This document shows, one piece after another, positions 22,460 through 34,580 of a stretch of DNA of 64,000 nt. The stretch is from Daucus carota subsp. sativus (taxonomy: Eukaryota; Streptophyta; Magnoliopsida; Apiales; Apiaceae). The translations under genes and the position numbers were made by a program. The stretch lies in contig NC_030384.2 in the NCBI RefSeq assembly GCF_001625215.2, positions 29,810,527-29,874,526 on the forward strand. The letters run 5' to 3'. Within the stretch, counting starts at the first letter, position 1. Every line of letters begins with the position of its first letter. The notes beneath the pieces were generated by a model that saw only the letters and a program-made list of their open reading frames with translations, searched no databases and had not been told where the DNA came from.

Positions 22460-23049
22460 GTTTATATGGACAACCACGCACAACCTCTGTCCACTGCCAT
22501 GTAAACTTGCCACTTAGCAACCACCAACAGTCCCTCAATACTACTGTTCCGATCTATCCTCGCCGAAACCCCTTCCCTCCGTCGGGTCTCCGACTATGCA
22601 ATCCTTTGATTTACGGCCATCAACCGTGCTCTACCCACCCTCTCATCATTTCCTCCCTCTGTTTTCCGTCCCTCCTACCTCCGCTAGCGTCAAAGCCGCC
22701 TTCTTATTTCTCCGGCGAAAACCGCACCGCCAACCTCCAAATCAACAGCCAACCTGATTCCCAACTCAACAATCAAGATAATACATATATACACATACAC
22801 GCATGCCCGTTAAAATCTTTTAAAATTTGTCTTAATCTAGTCAGCATGCCAAATCATCCCCACGTGATCGTCTTCTTATGAGTTAACGTCTATTTTAACG
22901 TTTAACGTTAAAAACAACCGTTCCGCTTGTTTGACTTTAACGGGCAGAACAAAAGAGATAGACTGGTGACTAATTTGAGTCAAACTGGAAAGTGGTGGCC
23001 GACTTGATATATTTAAATTAAACGAGTCACCAATTTAATATTTTTTCCC
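22122..23049. mobile_element. TIR element with about 120-bp terminal repeats and gene-like interior
   Basis: The left arm 22122-22245 (GGGAAAAATATCAAATTGGTG, CAACTTTCCAGTTTGACTCA, TGTTCTGCCCGTTAAA) is repeated inverted at about 22905-23049. The interior (22260-22880) is richer in GC than the flanks and pyrimidine-rich, with an AT dinucleotide run. It holds an open frame of 174 codons (MYSVFLPPPSKLL...) without recognisable domain. I see no target duplication. It may be a Mutator-like element carrying captured host sequence (inference). Confidence 0.65.
22424..22457. repeat. (AT)n microsatellite
   Basis: An uninterrupted run of about 16 AT units lies between CACACAAACGC and ACATGTTTATATGG, inside the TIR element. 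Its length is likely to vary among individuals. Confidence 0.95.
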
Positions 23050-23495
23050 TAAATGTAGTGTATCGTAACTAATAGTGTAGAGGTAACCTCAATGTGATAT
23101 CAAAATGACCGTAAAATTTATACCAAATGGATAATGTTACATCAAATTTGGTGTGATTTTCTTTTATAATTCTAATAATGTCTTTGTTCTTGTTAATAAA
23201 CAAATTTATTCACATGATATCATAAAAAGATTCCTTTGAAAATCATGGTGTCAATGGGTTGTAATGTATTTTATGAATGACATGATTTTGACACCAAAAT
23301 AATGTAGTGTCATGGGTAGAAGATGGTCTTAAAACATCTCCAACGGGATTGAGAAAAATTGATCAAATTATCTTTGTTACGTTTATTATATTTATATAAA
23401 AATTTAATATATAACAGTGGAATTATTTCTTTTGTCGGCTTTAATAGTGAAACTATAATTGAGAATTCTTTGTTGGAAAACATAAGTTAAAAAGT

Positions 23496-23722
23496 CTCCC
23501 TCCGTCCCAATGGATTGTATACGTTACTTTTTGACAAGTTTTTTAAGACTCCTTTAAAGTATAGTTTCATAATATTTTTATAATTTTTTTTTTGTAAATC
23601 AAAATTTGATATTTAAACTTTTATTTTAAAAAAATTTAAAAAAAATATCATGTAACTATATTTTATTGGAACCTCAAAATGTGTGCGAACAGTGAGCGTG
23701 TACATCCCATTGGGACGGAATA
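23496..23722. mobile_element. Stowaway-type MITE, right end degenerate
   Basis: The left TIR CTCCCTCCGTCCCAATGG is paired with CCATTGGGACGGAATAA near 23708-23722; the last bases of the right TIR have diverged. The interior TATAGTTTCATAATATTTT and ACTATATTTTATTGGAACC match the 11308-11554 family. It lies upstream of the coiled-coil gene's leader. Confidence 0.8.
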
Positions 23723-23995
23723 ATAGACCTGAAAGATAAAAATTATTACGATACATTCTATTTAGTTCAAATAAAAAGATCCTGGTCCAAACAAATTCCC
23801 AAACAGCAGAAAGTATAAGGCATCGTTTTAGAAAAACTAAATTAAAAAAATAATCATAGTGAGCCTACCTCGCCGCCGTAAACGCGCCTGCCTCGAAATT
23901 TGAACCCTTTTCCGCAGACGAATTTGCCCCTCTCTTGCTCTTACTACTCTCTTGTTTTGTCTGTTAGCACAACAAAACGGCCATTTGTCATTCTC

Positions 23996-24031
<36 letters not shown>

Positions 24032-25750
24032 GTCATCATCTCTCGCTTCTCCGGCGATCATCTTATTTTCAACTCTGTAAGTCTCTCTCTCCCCCCTCTC
24101 TCTCCCTCTCTCTCCCATGTATCAGGTATGTAAATATCAGTCCTTAATTACTTTGATTCTTTTTTTTGAATTTTAAATTTTGAACAAATAATTACTAATC
24201 ATCAATGAGTTATTCAATTCATCATGTGTAGATTTAATTCTTGCCTTAATGCTCCCCCATTGTATATATGTATTTCTTGTGAAGTTCTTGAGAATTCTTG
24301 GGTTTTACATATATACTACAGTTGTTCCATTCTATTCTGGTAATTACATTGCTCATTTTAGTAGCTTTGTAATTTGTTTTGAAATGGGTTTCGCAATTGG
24401 GTACTTTTTTGTGATTTTTATTTTCATTTTTACTGTATCTGTTATTTTCTTGATTCTTGTGAGTTTAGTTAGTACTGAAGCCATTCACATGTGTATATGT
24501 GGATTTTGTCTTTTGTGGGACTGAATCAATTAGTAAGTCCTCATGTAAGTGTATGGATGAATGTATGTGTTGCGGGATCACCCGATTAGTGGCATCGAAT
24601 ACTTATTTTTTTGTGTGTGTGAATTGTTGGTGAGGTGATTTTTTTTTTTTTTTGTGTTTGTGAAGCAAGAAGAGGGACTAGTTGGGAAAGGGTATATTAG
24701 TCTATTTTTAGACCTGATATGATTGATAATACACAAAGCATTTGACACTTTTTCTTTTAATAATGAGTTAAGGAGCACACTAATTGTTGGTATCTTTTTG
24801 GTGTCTCATGAGTTCTACAACAACATACATGTTTGCTGAATTCAAGGATAGGATGCACTTTATTATATAGACCTTATATTATATGCTTTTAAAGTTGTAG
24901 TTATCATGTCTGGGAAGGTGGGGTTCCGGTACTTAGAAAATGATAAAACACTTGTAACTAATACTAAAGTTGTTGGTTTATCTTGTTTGAGTTCTTAAAC
25001 ACCCTTTTATTCTTTCTTTTTTCCTTGTTAGTGTTGTTTGATGGTTAACTCTGTTGAGGTCCCATGTGATAGTAAAACCCGAAATTGGAAGACATGGGAA
25101 CATACGAACTTTAGTGTGGCATGCATAAATGTTTATGTGGGTCTGAATCTTTACTCTTTGTTAATATTTTCTCATGGAAGTTGTATGGAGGGTAAGGGCT
25201 AGGGACACCATTTCGAAGGTATTATGGGGCCAAGGTGTAGAAAGTACTCCGTAGTCCGTAGGACTTGCAAATTTATTTGCTCGTTCACATACCATGATTT
25301 TGTAAAATGGTTACTTAGTTGTGTGGTTTATTGGATGCTTAGAAATTGTTAATATAACTTTTGAAGCTCTCATTTGATGTTTCATCATAGCAGTATGTAC
25401 TCTATGTAGTATAGGTTCTTAGTTTTTTAGGTTCTGCATCTTGAATTAAATGTTAAGAGTGTTATCCATTTCATAATTATGAAATATAAGATTTGTGTAA
25501 ACAATACATGCTGAATTTTTAATAAGTAATGATATTTTAAAATCTTATTTGGATGACAATAGATCCAATAGACGTTTTGCAGTCTTCGCTTCAGAAGCTC
25601 ATTTCGTCCTTGCTATCAGATTCCTCCTCTTTTAATGTTTTTTTATAAGTTTTACCCTATATCTATTCATACTTCTACTGAATCTTACGTAATAGAGCGT
25701 TACCCATGTTCAGTTTTCACTAACTGTGATTTTTGTATGTTGTCTACAGA
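23996..25750 (+). promoter_or_regulatory. 5' leader exon and leader intron of the coiled-coil gene
   Basis: A CT run and CACACA run (23996-24031) and a second CT tract (24081-24112) mark a typical plant leader. A good donor (ACTCT|GTAAGT, intron from 24077) and acceptor (TTGTCTACAG, to 25750) define an inferred 1.67-kb intron just before the coding exon. No convincing coding sequence lies between; the ORFs there have no family resemblance. Long first introns in leaders often raise expression (general knowledge). Confidence 0.55.
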
Positions 25751-25766
25751 TTTGAATACTAATTCT

Positions 25767-25793
25767 ATGACTGAGGATAGTGATATAGAATAA
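25767..25793 (+). promoter_or_regulatory. 8-codon upstream ORF
   Basis: ATG ACT GAG ... GAA TAA encodes MTEDSDIE and ends 12 bases before the main ATG at 25806, within the same leader exon. So short a distance would make reinitiation poor, so it may lower translation (inference). Confidence 0.6.
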
Positions 25794-25805
25794 AGTTCAA
25801 CACAG

Positions 25806-28800
25806 ATGAAGAAGCTTTTATTTTTCAGATCATCCACATCCAACAATGGGAATGACTCAAGTCCACCACTATCAAATGATAAACAATCTTACTTGGAGAA
25901 CTCATCTCATGGTGGACGTAAAGCTATTGACAAAGTCAAAACTAAAAAACAAGTATCTGGAAATCAGAAGTCCAGCATCAGTCCATCTCTTAGGAGAAGT
26001 CGTTCATATTCTTCAGGAAGTATTCATGAGGGTGGATTAGGACAAACTGATCTGTGTTTCAGTAATTATGATAACGGGTCTCCTTGTCATAGCATCATTT
26101 CACGAAATCAGTCTGATCTTCGCTCTTCGCGGTAAGAACATAATTTAGTTCTCTTTCATATAAAAACATGACATCTGTAGCTATGCCTGATGCGCTATTA
26201 GTTTGAGTAATGTATTTCACTTGTTTGGAAATAAGTACTCTTTGATAATTAGCTCACCGATCGACTGTTTTACTTTGTCAGTTTTCAAACGCTTTCACCT
26301 GAAAGAAACTCTCAAGCTAAATGGTTTAAAGATGCATCTCTTCAACATTCACATGTGTTTGAAAAGCCTGATGGCATTATTTCTTCGAGAGCTAGCTTTG
26401 GTTCATCAGAAAGCTCTTCATACTGTTCCAGTAATGTCTCAAGTAAAGTATTAGATCGTTACATTGTCGGAGAACAGTTACAGGAAACCAGTGTTCCAAA
26501 GAACACTTGTCACCAGAAAATCCGTGACGAAGATAGAACTGGTGGTGGAAAACGTCCTCCACGGGTTAGTATCCCAACTGATGGTGTAAATCAGAAACCA
26601 AGATCTCAATCTTTCAGAGAAACGAAGGAATCCCACCAATTCTTTTCAACAAAGGATTGGGTGGAAACTGGATTTGGGGATGAATCTCCTCGGAAACTTG
26701 CAAAGCATGTAATTGAAAGACTCTCTCAGGCCCGCCCTTTGCCTGCAGCAAGTTCCAGAAAGTTTGATTCTGATATTCCATTCACAGTTGAAGACATATA
26801 TGGCGGGGAGGAAAATAGATTCTCACGTTTAGACTCTGATGGGGGTCAACAAAAGGAAATTTCAAGCCTCGCCGAAAGGAATGGTTTTTGTTATGAGACC
26901 TTCAGAGATCCGGATTCTGCTGCTGCCGAACAGGATTTAGATAAAAAATTACTTGCAAAATTCGAACAGGCTGAGGAGCGGGCCATGTTTCTTTCTGAAG
27001 AGCTCAAGCAAGAAAATTTTTTGGGTGATGGTAGAGTCAGCGTACATGGACTGGTTCAAACTATTAGAAGCTTAGCAGAGGAGAGGTCTAACATGGCACT
27101 TGAGGTCGCGGCAGTCTTGAAAGACCGAGTTGCTGAGAAAGCCTCATTCGCTGAAGAGCTCAGACTAGCTAAATTGGAACTGGATTCAAGGACACAGAAA
27201 CTGGAGAAAGAGAAAAATGAGCTGCAGTTCTCCTTGGAGAAAGAGTTAGATAGAAGATCAAGTGAGTGGTCATCCAAGCTTGAGAAGTACCAGTCAGAAG
27301 AGCATAGGCTGCGTGAGAGAGTTAGGGAGCTCGCAGAGCAGAATGTCTCCCTCCAAAGAGAAGCCTCTTCTTTTAGGGAGAGGGATACTCATAGTAGAAA
27401 CCAGATCGTTTCGACTGAGGAACAGCTGCAGGACCTGACTACAAGTATAGAGCAAGCAAGGGCTGAGAATCAAAAGCTCCACAAAACTATTTTCGAGATG
27501 CAAGAAAAATTCAGAGCAGCCAAGGATGATCGTGATTGCATTCATAGGAGCTATGAGGAGAAGGAGAAAGAATGCAAAGACTTCCACAGATCTGTTACTA
27601 GAATGCTAAGAACCTGCAGTGAACAAGAGAAGACAATTGAAGGTCTACGAGCGGGACTTAGGGATGAAGTTGCAAAGCAAAGATTTATGGACAACCCTGA
27701 TAGTCAGATAGCTAATTTACAAATGGAGCTGATGAGGTTGACAGGTGTTGAACAAAATTTAAGAAAGGAGGTTGAATCTTATAGGTATGAAATTGATTCT
27801 CTTCGACATGAGAATATAAATTTGTTGCATCGTCTAAAGGGAGGCAGGAATGTGAACGGATCAACTTTCAAGCTGGATCAGGAACTATTTGACTGTGTGT
27901 GCTATATGCAAAATAAGACGCCAACATTTCTCAACGAGTGCATTCAGCTTTGTGCTAAACTGCTTCAGCATATAAAAGAGAAATCTGGACTGTCTTCTCA
28001 TGTCAAGCACGGAACTGAAGTCATCGAGAATGGTGTAGATGCACAATTTATCGTTGACTCTGATGTGAGAATCCAGGGTTTCAAGCGTGGAGCTGAGAAC
28101 CTAATACAAAGCTTACGTAGTGTATCTTCTGTCTTGCAAGAAAAAGCGACTACTAAGGAATCTCAGCAAGATAGCTTCCAAAAAGAATTGTCCCACCGAA
28201 GTGATCAGAACTTGGAGGTATGCAATTACTGATACTTCCTTAGGTTATATGCTCCTGAACTTGGAATGCACTCCCTCCTTCCTAGACTTATTGGCATGTT
28301 TTGACTTTCAGAAATCAATTTGACCAAATTTTGACTGAGAATTAATAATTATTTTTATACATAATTTTTATTAAAAAACTATATTAAAGAATATATTTGA
28401 TTTACTGGTTAATATAAATAATTTGTATACATTTAATTTTCTTTAAATGTTGTCAGCGAGTTGGGTGTTGTCACCTTTATTCTGATTAGTCATTCCTTTG
28501 AACTTATGAGATTTGTGAAAAGCTTTACAATACTCTTTAATGATTTATTTAACTTAAGATTAACAAGTAGATGCACCTAATCTTATATGCAGACATGCAG
28601 TAATATTCGTTTTACTTGTTGCTGGTAGTATATGGCATAACAACAAAGCTTACGTGTGTGGAGTTTGGCATTTTTGACTTTTTTTAAAAGACCGATTTAT
28701 TTGCTTTCAGTACTTTGTTAATTATGATGAGCTTGTCTTGAATTGAACTGGAGTTTTTTGGGGGTTTGTCACATATTGCATGAAGCAAGCTGGTGCATTT

Positions 28801-31800
28801 CAGCGTGGCAGAAGAGATTGGTTTAAAGGTCTATTCTTGATAGGATAGGAAGGAATGTTTGTAGATATTGTTTTCCCAGGCATTCTTGGTTTGTGTGGAA
28901 GATATTGTGGAGTCGAAACAGCCCACAGTAATTGGGATAGTTGTTTATTAGAGTCCCCTGTTCCTTCTGTCCTCCTAGGATTAGCAATCACATTGGTTAG
29001 CTTAATAACCCGGAAATCGCAGGATCATCATGGTTTAATATGTAGTAAGTTTGTCTTGTGCAGAATTGGAGTTGAGTAAGAATTAGAAATTCAGTGTAAC
29101 CAAAATTCGAGTGTTGGAAAATAACAAGAATGTTTTAATAGTTGTAATGATTTTATACATGCATTATTAAATTGTTTTGGAAAAATGTAGCAAGAACTAT
29201 GAACCTTAGTAGAATAAATGGACCCTTTTCAACATATCAAAAGGGCTCTCTTTTGGATAATAAAACTGTAAAAGACCCTGCTACAAGCAACATAAGCAAC
29301 AATTTAAGATTTGATTCCATGCCCCCCAAAAATAATTCTTGGTAGTCTAAGAAACTCAACTTTGCGTTATGTATAGCTTAGCCATTCCTTATAAACTAAA
29401 TATATATCACAAAGCTTCTTAAATTTTTTATTCTTTATATAATAGATAGCTATTTGTGCTGAAGGGAGCTTGTGGTACATTGTCATTTATTACTTCTTAC
29501 ACCTAAAAGAAATCTGGTGATACTACCATGTGTGGTTAGTTTTTTGCCTTTTTATCTTAAAATTTAGTTTGGATAAGCCAGCTCATTAAATTTTACCATG
29601 GTGGGCACTGTTTTATTTGTATAGTACACCTCATTAATAAACTCAATCAGAAATTTATCCTTGAATGTATGTAGAATAAAATATCTTGACACCAGTAGTT
29701 GACGTGTCACATTTTTACCAGATGATGTGGTCCTAGTTAGTTCATTTTAACTCATACACTCTTTCTATACACACAGGATAACCTTAGATCGGAACTCAGA
29801 GCAGAAGTTTTATTAACAAGGTTATTGCGTGAAAGGTTATACTCCAAGGAGCTTGATATCGAGCAACTTCAAGCTGAGCAAGCAGCATGTGTTAGAGGTA
29901 ACGATATTCTTCAATGTGAAGTGCAAAATGCACTAGATACAGTCTCCTGTGTAACACACAAGATGAAAGACCTTGAACTTCAGGTGAGGTCTTGATGAAT
30001 ACTTCAATTCTGGTACTTACTAAGTGTTTATTTAGTTATGTTCTGAAAAAGATTAGTAACTTAGAAGACCAAATGCCTTGCTATCATTTGTTCTGAGTAT
30101 ATTTTTGTTTAAATCTCCTAGAAACAGCTCTTTGGTCGTGCATGTTGGCAAGCTTAAAACAGCTTCCCTGTCCCCTGAGCCAGTGAAAATATCTTTTGAA
30201 ATTGTAGAAAAGGAGCATGTCTGACAATAAAAGTAACTGCAAAACCTGTTTTTTAGTACAACTAACTTAAAAGTAGGATAAAACCTCAAGGAAAGGAGAG
30301 CAATGGTGATTAGTTTCAAATGCAAAAATTCCTGCATATCTTTTTTCTTTGATGTTCTACTTGTCTTAAAGTTTATGTTTTTATTAATTTTAATTCTCTT
30401 TATATAGAGCTCATACAAATCAACGATACATAATTCATGCCACAAGAGTAGCCTTATAAGTTACAAATCTCTACTAATTAAAGACGTTAAAGCATAATCA
30501 TATATATTTAATTCTTCGGTTAAATGTTGAACCACACTTCCAACAGATAGAATAACACTACATCTTTCTTTACTATGCAGTAGTAATTTTCCTTCACAGC
30601 TTGTACACCAGTATTTTTGGAAGAGAAAAGATAAAGAAAAGATGAGGAGGGGAATATTGTTCTGTATAATTTAGTCCTTGTGTTCCTGAGGAAGGAGAGA
30701 ATTGGACTTGGAATGTAGATGGAATAACAGGTTTATTAACTACTTATAAAAGGTTATTTATGAAATAATTTATCGAACAACCAACGATTATATTCTTGTT
30801 CATCTCTTCTCTCCAAATTTTCCCACTTGGGATTATTGGGCTTGAAGTAAATTTGTAAGTTTTTCTCCTCTTCTTTCCTTGAACACTAGACAAAATTGGA
30901 GTAAAGCTTTTATATAATTCAGATTCCTTCTTTCCTTCCTTGCCTCTCCAAATTGAAACTTGCGCACACGCCTTTAGGGGAACTTAGAAATACATTTGAA
31001 TTTGACATAATTTGATGAAAGTTTAATTACACTTTGAAATTGCAGAAGCTCGGGGTAGATCAATAGTAATTAAAATCTCTGAAACTGGTAATGAACATGA
31101 GGTTTAAAATAGTTATGCATTGGCTGCTACTGCTTCGGTCCATGCTTACACTTCTCCATATGCTGTTCAGTGAATTGTTCTGAATTCCTAAATAGCTATG
31201 ATTATCTGGTGTTTAGAATGATTGTTAAATTATTAATATTTTTTTTTAAAGGTCCGAGTCTATCTACTAACTGATGAATTAAGTTATCAGTTCTTAATCT
31301 TTGTTGAAACTCGGAAAGAATAAAAAGAAACTGAGCAAGGAATAGCAGTCTCATGATTTTAAAGTTAGCAATTTAGTTATTTGGTCTTCTAAAGGGTATT
31401 TGTATTGCTATGTAATGCAAATTTGTGAAGAATATGTATCTGGTAAGTTTTGGAAACCATGTCATTTATTTTATGCTTTTGAATCAAATTCTATGCAGCT
31501 CTATGTTTTCCATTGTAATTATGTAAACGAGTATATACACTGCTTCTTAATTGTTGGCAAGTGATGCTTAATTTTTTTACAGATGATTAACAAGGATGAA
31601 AATATAAACCGGCTTCAACATGATCTTCAAGAATGCAGAAAGGAACTGACAATTGTAAGGGGAATTTTGCCGAAAGTATCTGAAGAGAGGGATCTAATGT
31701 GGGACAAAGTGAAACAATACAGTGAGAATAACATGTTATTAAATTCTGAAGTTAATGATTTAAAAAAGAAAGTGGAGAACCTTGATGAAGAAATACTCCT

Positions 31801-31897
31801 CAAGGAAGGACAAATCACAATCCTAAAAGATAGCATGGGTAAGCCTTTCGACCTTCTTGCAAGTCCAGATTTAGACCGAGAGTTTTTGCTGGAATAA
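25806..31897 (+). CDS. long coiled-coil protein, plant 'CAP-Gly domain linker' type
   Basis: Exons 25806-26131, 26282-28217, 29777-29983 and 31583-31897 join in frame to 927 aa. The N-terminus MKKLLFFRSS is followed by a serine-rich basic region (SISPSLRRSRSYSSGS) and LSPERNSQAKWF. From about residue 320 most of the protein is heptad-rich coiled coil (AEERAMFLSEELKQ, LEKEKNELQFSLEKELDRR). The C-terminus reads KDSMGKPFDLLASPDLDREFLLE. This start and tail match the plant family I recall as At2g39300/At3g55060, annotated from similarity as CAP-Gly linker-like; no CAP-Gly domain is visible. A cytoskeleton or vesicle role would be inference. The large exon ends at a clear donor (CTTGGAG|GTATGC). 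The 1.56-kb and 1.6-kb introns contain no further exon I could support. Confidence 0.85.
28218..29776 (+). other. intron of the coiled-coil gene
   Basis: A 1.56-kb intron. The AT-rich part at 28260-28450 is low-complexity. I see no transposon ends or nested gene; a 74-codon ORF at 28855-29079 has no family resemblance. Confidence 0.6.
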
Positions 31898-33740
31898 TGA
31901 TCAGTTTAAACTAGAGTTCTCATTCAACAGCTACTGTTTAAATTTGTTGGTTTGTTTTGCCTTTTGACATTCCCTTTTTATGGTTACTCAGATGACTCCA
32001 TTTGTCGATTACTAGATTATAGTAGACATGAGAGATATAGCATGATTTTGTAACCACCCAAGCATTTAGCAGATTGGTGTGAATTCTTTTTCGCAATTGT
32101 GTAAGAAAGTATCTCATGTATATACACAGCTTTTTGTATGGTTGATCAGATTGAGATTGTTTTAAGAGAATAAGCAGCATTCATCCTTTTGTTGAGGGCA
32201 GGGATTCTCACGGAGAACAAGAGCATTTGTTGAGACGTTAGTGTTGAGACTTGTAGGGAAAGAATGTGCTTATGATAATAATATAAACCAAACCAAACTA
32301 AATTCCACTTAGAATATGGTCTAGAGAGTATAAGATGTACACAGACATGAAGCTAATCATGTCTTCGGGTGGCTGTTCGCAGAGCTCCATTGCTGGAGGG
32401 GAAGATATAAGTTGCATCACTCAACTTATCTTATCTTTGGGTGTTGGCCTTCACTATTACAATTTTAACAAATAATGCCCAGAAAATCACATTTTATAAC
32501 AATGGTCCTAAATATCATTTCAAAACGTAAATTTAAGTTGTATTTATATAAAACGCAACATTGTGTTGCGTTTGGTGGGGTAAAAAGAAAATATTTTTCG
32601 TTTTTTTTAACGTTAAAAAACGCTACTTAAAGTGGTGTTTTGGGTTCAAATCGCTATTTTAAGTTGTGTTTTGGGTGAAAAACGCTATTTTATCCTGAAC
32701 TTATCCATTTTATTTTTATTTTCAAATTTCAAAATGCTAATTAAAGTGGTGTTTTGTGCTCAAAATATAACTTTAAGTTATGTTTTGGGTGCAAAACATA
32801 ATTTCATCCTGGATTATTGATATAATTTTTTGTTAAAAAAAGGGTAAAAAATCAACAAATATTTTAAACACAACATAATGTTGCGTTTTGGTAGATTTCC
32901 ATGTAACGCAAGACGATTTCACGTATTCTCATGATATTTAGGGTTTTTTTTTATTATGATATTTGAGACATTTCAACTCTAAATTTTGATATTATGAGCT
33001 TTTTTTTATTTGTTTTATTCATGTATATTACAGTTTTATTCATGTATATTATTGAAAAACTAAGTATTACTTGTCACCTTCTCCCAGCGATATAGTTTTA
33101 AATGTTTTTCCAACTACTATTTCTAATGTCTTACATATTCCATATTCTCGGCTTATCCGTGATCAACATTTTTTGATTAAATGATTAAAATTCATTCTTT
33201 TATTATTTTTAAATACTGAAAATTACAACTTAAAATGACTGAACACAATTTTCAATAATATATATTCATTTTTTTAAATGATATAGTTGTATTGAGGAGA
33301 AGACAAGATCGTTGACGTGATGTGTCTAGAAGTGCTGGAATATAATTTTTCTAATTTTCTTAAATTTTTTAGAGAAAAACAATATCAAAAAAAATAAATC
33401 ATAAAAGGATTAGTTTGAGAATTCTTTATATGTTTGTTTTCGATTTTAAACTGAAAAATATTTGTTTGTATAATAAGACAGAAATCGACTTAAAATTTGA
33501 AATAATTGAGGAATGAAAATCACAAGTTAGTTTGAGTTATCTTTTTCAATGAATTAATATTTTTAAACCTTTTTTATATAAAAAAAAATACCCTTAAGAT
33601 ATAAGTTACTTATAAATCATTTTTATTTTTATTATTATATTTTTAACAACTCATAAGTCATTAATAAGTAAAAAAAATACTCAAACAAACATTTTAAGAC
33701 ATTTTAAACTCAAAACTTATCGAACGTTAGGTAATAAATC
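31898..33740. other. 3'UTR of coiled-coil gene and AT-rich spacer
   Basis: The first few hundred bases are the likely 3'UTR. A palindromic/direct repeat block occupies 32500-32910 (own entry). 32910-33740 is very AT-rich and I see nothing in it. Confidence 0.5.
32500..32910. repeat. repeat block with AACGCAACAT palindromes and a 120-bp internal duplication
   Basis: AACGCAACATTGTGTTGCGTT (palindromic, about 32553) opens the block and AACATAATGTTGCGTTTTGG closes it near 32893. Between them a unit of roughly 115-120 bp occurs twice, starting with AACGCTACTTAAAGTGGTG (32618) and AATGCTAATTAAAGTGGTG (32733); both include GTGTTTTGGGT or ATGTTTTGGGT. The block at 38125-38345 uses the same word style. 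It is a dispersed repeat of unknown class. Confidence 0.7.
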
Positions 33741-33746
33741 ATAATC

Positions 33747-33893
33747 TCACCCAAATATTCTCCTAATCAAAAACCCAAAAACCCAGACTGCTGAACTAAA
33801 AAGTAAAACAAACATCATGCTTACGTTTTCGCTCATCTCCCTGTTCGAGAGTTGCGCTCTCTTCACTTGGTCCACATGGGTTCTTCTCACCAT
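33747..33893 (-). CDS. candidate 48-aa ORF with one membrane segment
   Basis: ATG at 33893 gives MVRRTHVDQVKRAQLSNREM, then a hydrophobic stretch (MMFVLLFSSAVWVFGFLI) and RRIFG before TGA. It could be a small single-span membrane protein with a basic N-terminus. It could also be a first exon, because ..ATATTTG|GTGAGA is a good donor, but I found no continuation downstream. A PIF-like MITE sits 26 bases upstream of the ATG, so any older promoter is displaced. I do not recognise a family. Confidence 0.25.
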   Translation of the reverse strand: MVRRTHVDQVKRAQLSNREMSENVSMMFVLLFSSAVWVFGFLIRRIFG

Positions 33894-33919
33894 TTTCAAT
33901 TTAATAGGCAAATGCGTAA

Positions 33920-34314
33920 GAGCATCTCCAACCATCTAAAACCCTTGGCTAAAAAGTGAGTTGGCATACCTAAAATAAAAAAATTTAGCCAACGGCTCCA
34001 AAAACTCAACTCCAACCATGCTCACATGTTGTCTATAAATTTAGCCAACCTCCTATGGATGGCTAAATTTGTCGAACCTCTACGGATCTGTAAGAAAATC
34101 TGTAGGAAGATTGTCCATCATTTATTACCATATTGAACTGATATATTCTATTTTAACAATTTAAAATATTAATAACATACTATTTTTAAATTATAGCCAG
34201 CTAATATAGTCAGTACCATTGAAGCAAAATGTCTTTCAGATTCAGCAAATTTTACATAATGCCTTACAGGTCCAATTCAGCCAACGATTATAGCCAACGC
34301 CGTTGGAGATGCTC
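33920..34314 (+). mobile_element. PIF/Harbinger-like MITE, complete, with TAA target duplications
   Basis: The ends GAGCATCTCCAACCATC (33920) and inverted GTTGGAGATGCTC (to 34314) are flanked by TAA at 33917-33919 and 34315-34317, the Harbinger/Tourist signature. The 395-bp interior is AT-rich and non-coding. Diverged relatives lie at 4512-4899 (inverted) and as pieces near 57.9 and 59.2 kb. Confidence 0.9.
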
Positions 34315-34580
34315 TAAGGCTAGATTACAACACATAGTACGAGTAATAACGAAATCCACGAACACATATTATTTAGATTGTTACATTAATAATATATCTC
34401 AATATGACCATAGATATATAACATAGTTCAGAAAGTTTGTTATGGCTCTTAAAATCAATAAATACATGATGTTTGTATGAATCATGAATATCAGTATAAT
34501 ATTTGAACTCAGGGCCAACATATATCTGACTAAAGTGCGAACTAGGGGCTATCAGTAGGCAGCTTAATCCACTTCCAGAT

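Noticed and set aside
22357..22881. 174-aa ORF as an independent gene
   Set aside because: It lies wholly inside a TIR element and crosses an AT microsatellite (YIYIYI), so it is more likely captured or chance sequence.
24249..24524. 91-aa hydrophobic ORF
   Set aside because: It falls in the T-rich leader intron of the coiled-coil gene; the hydrophobicity comes from T-rich codons.
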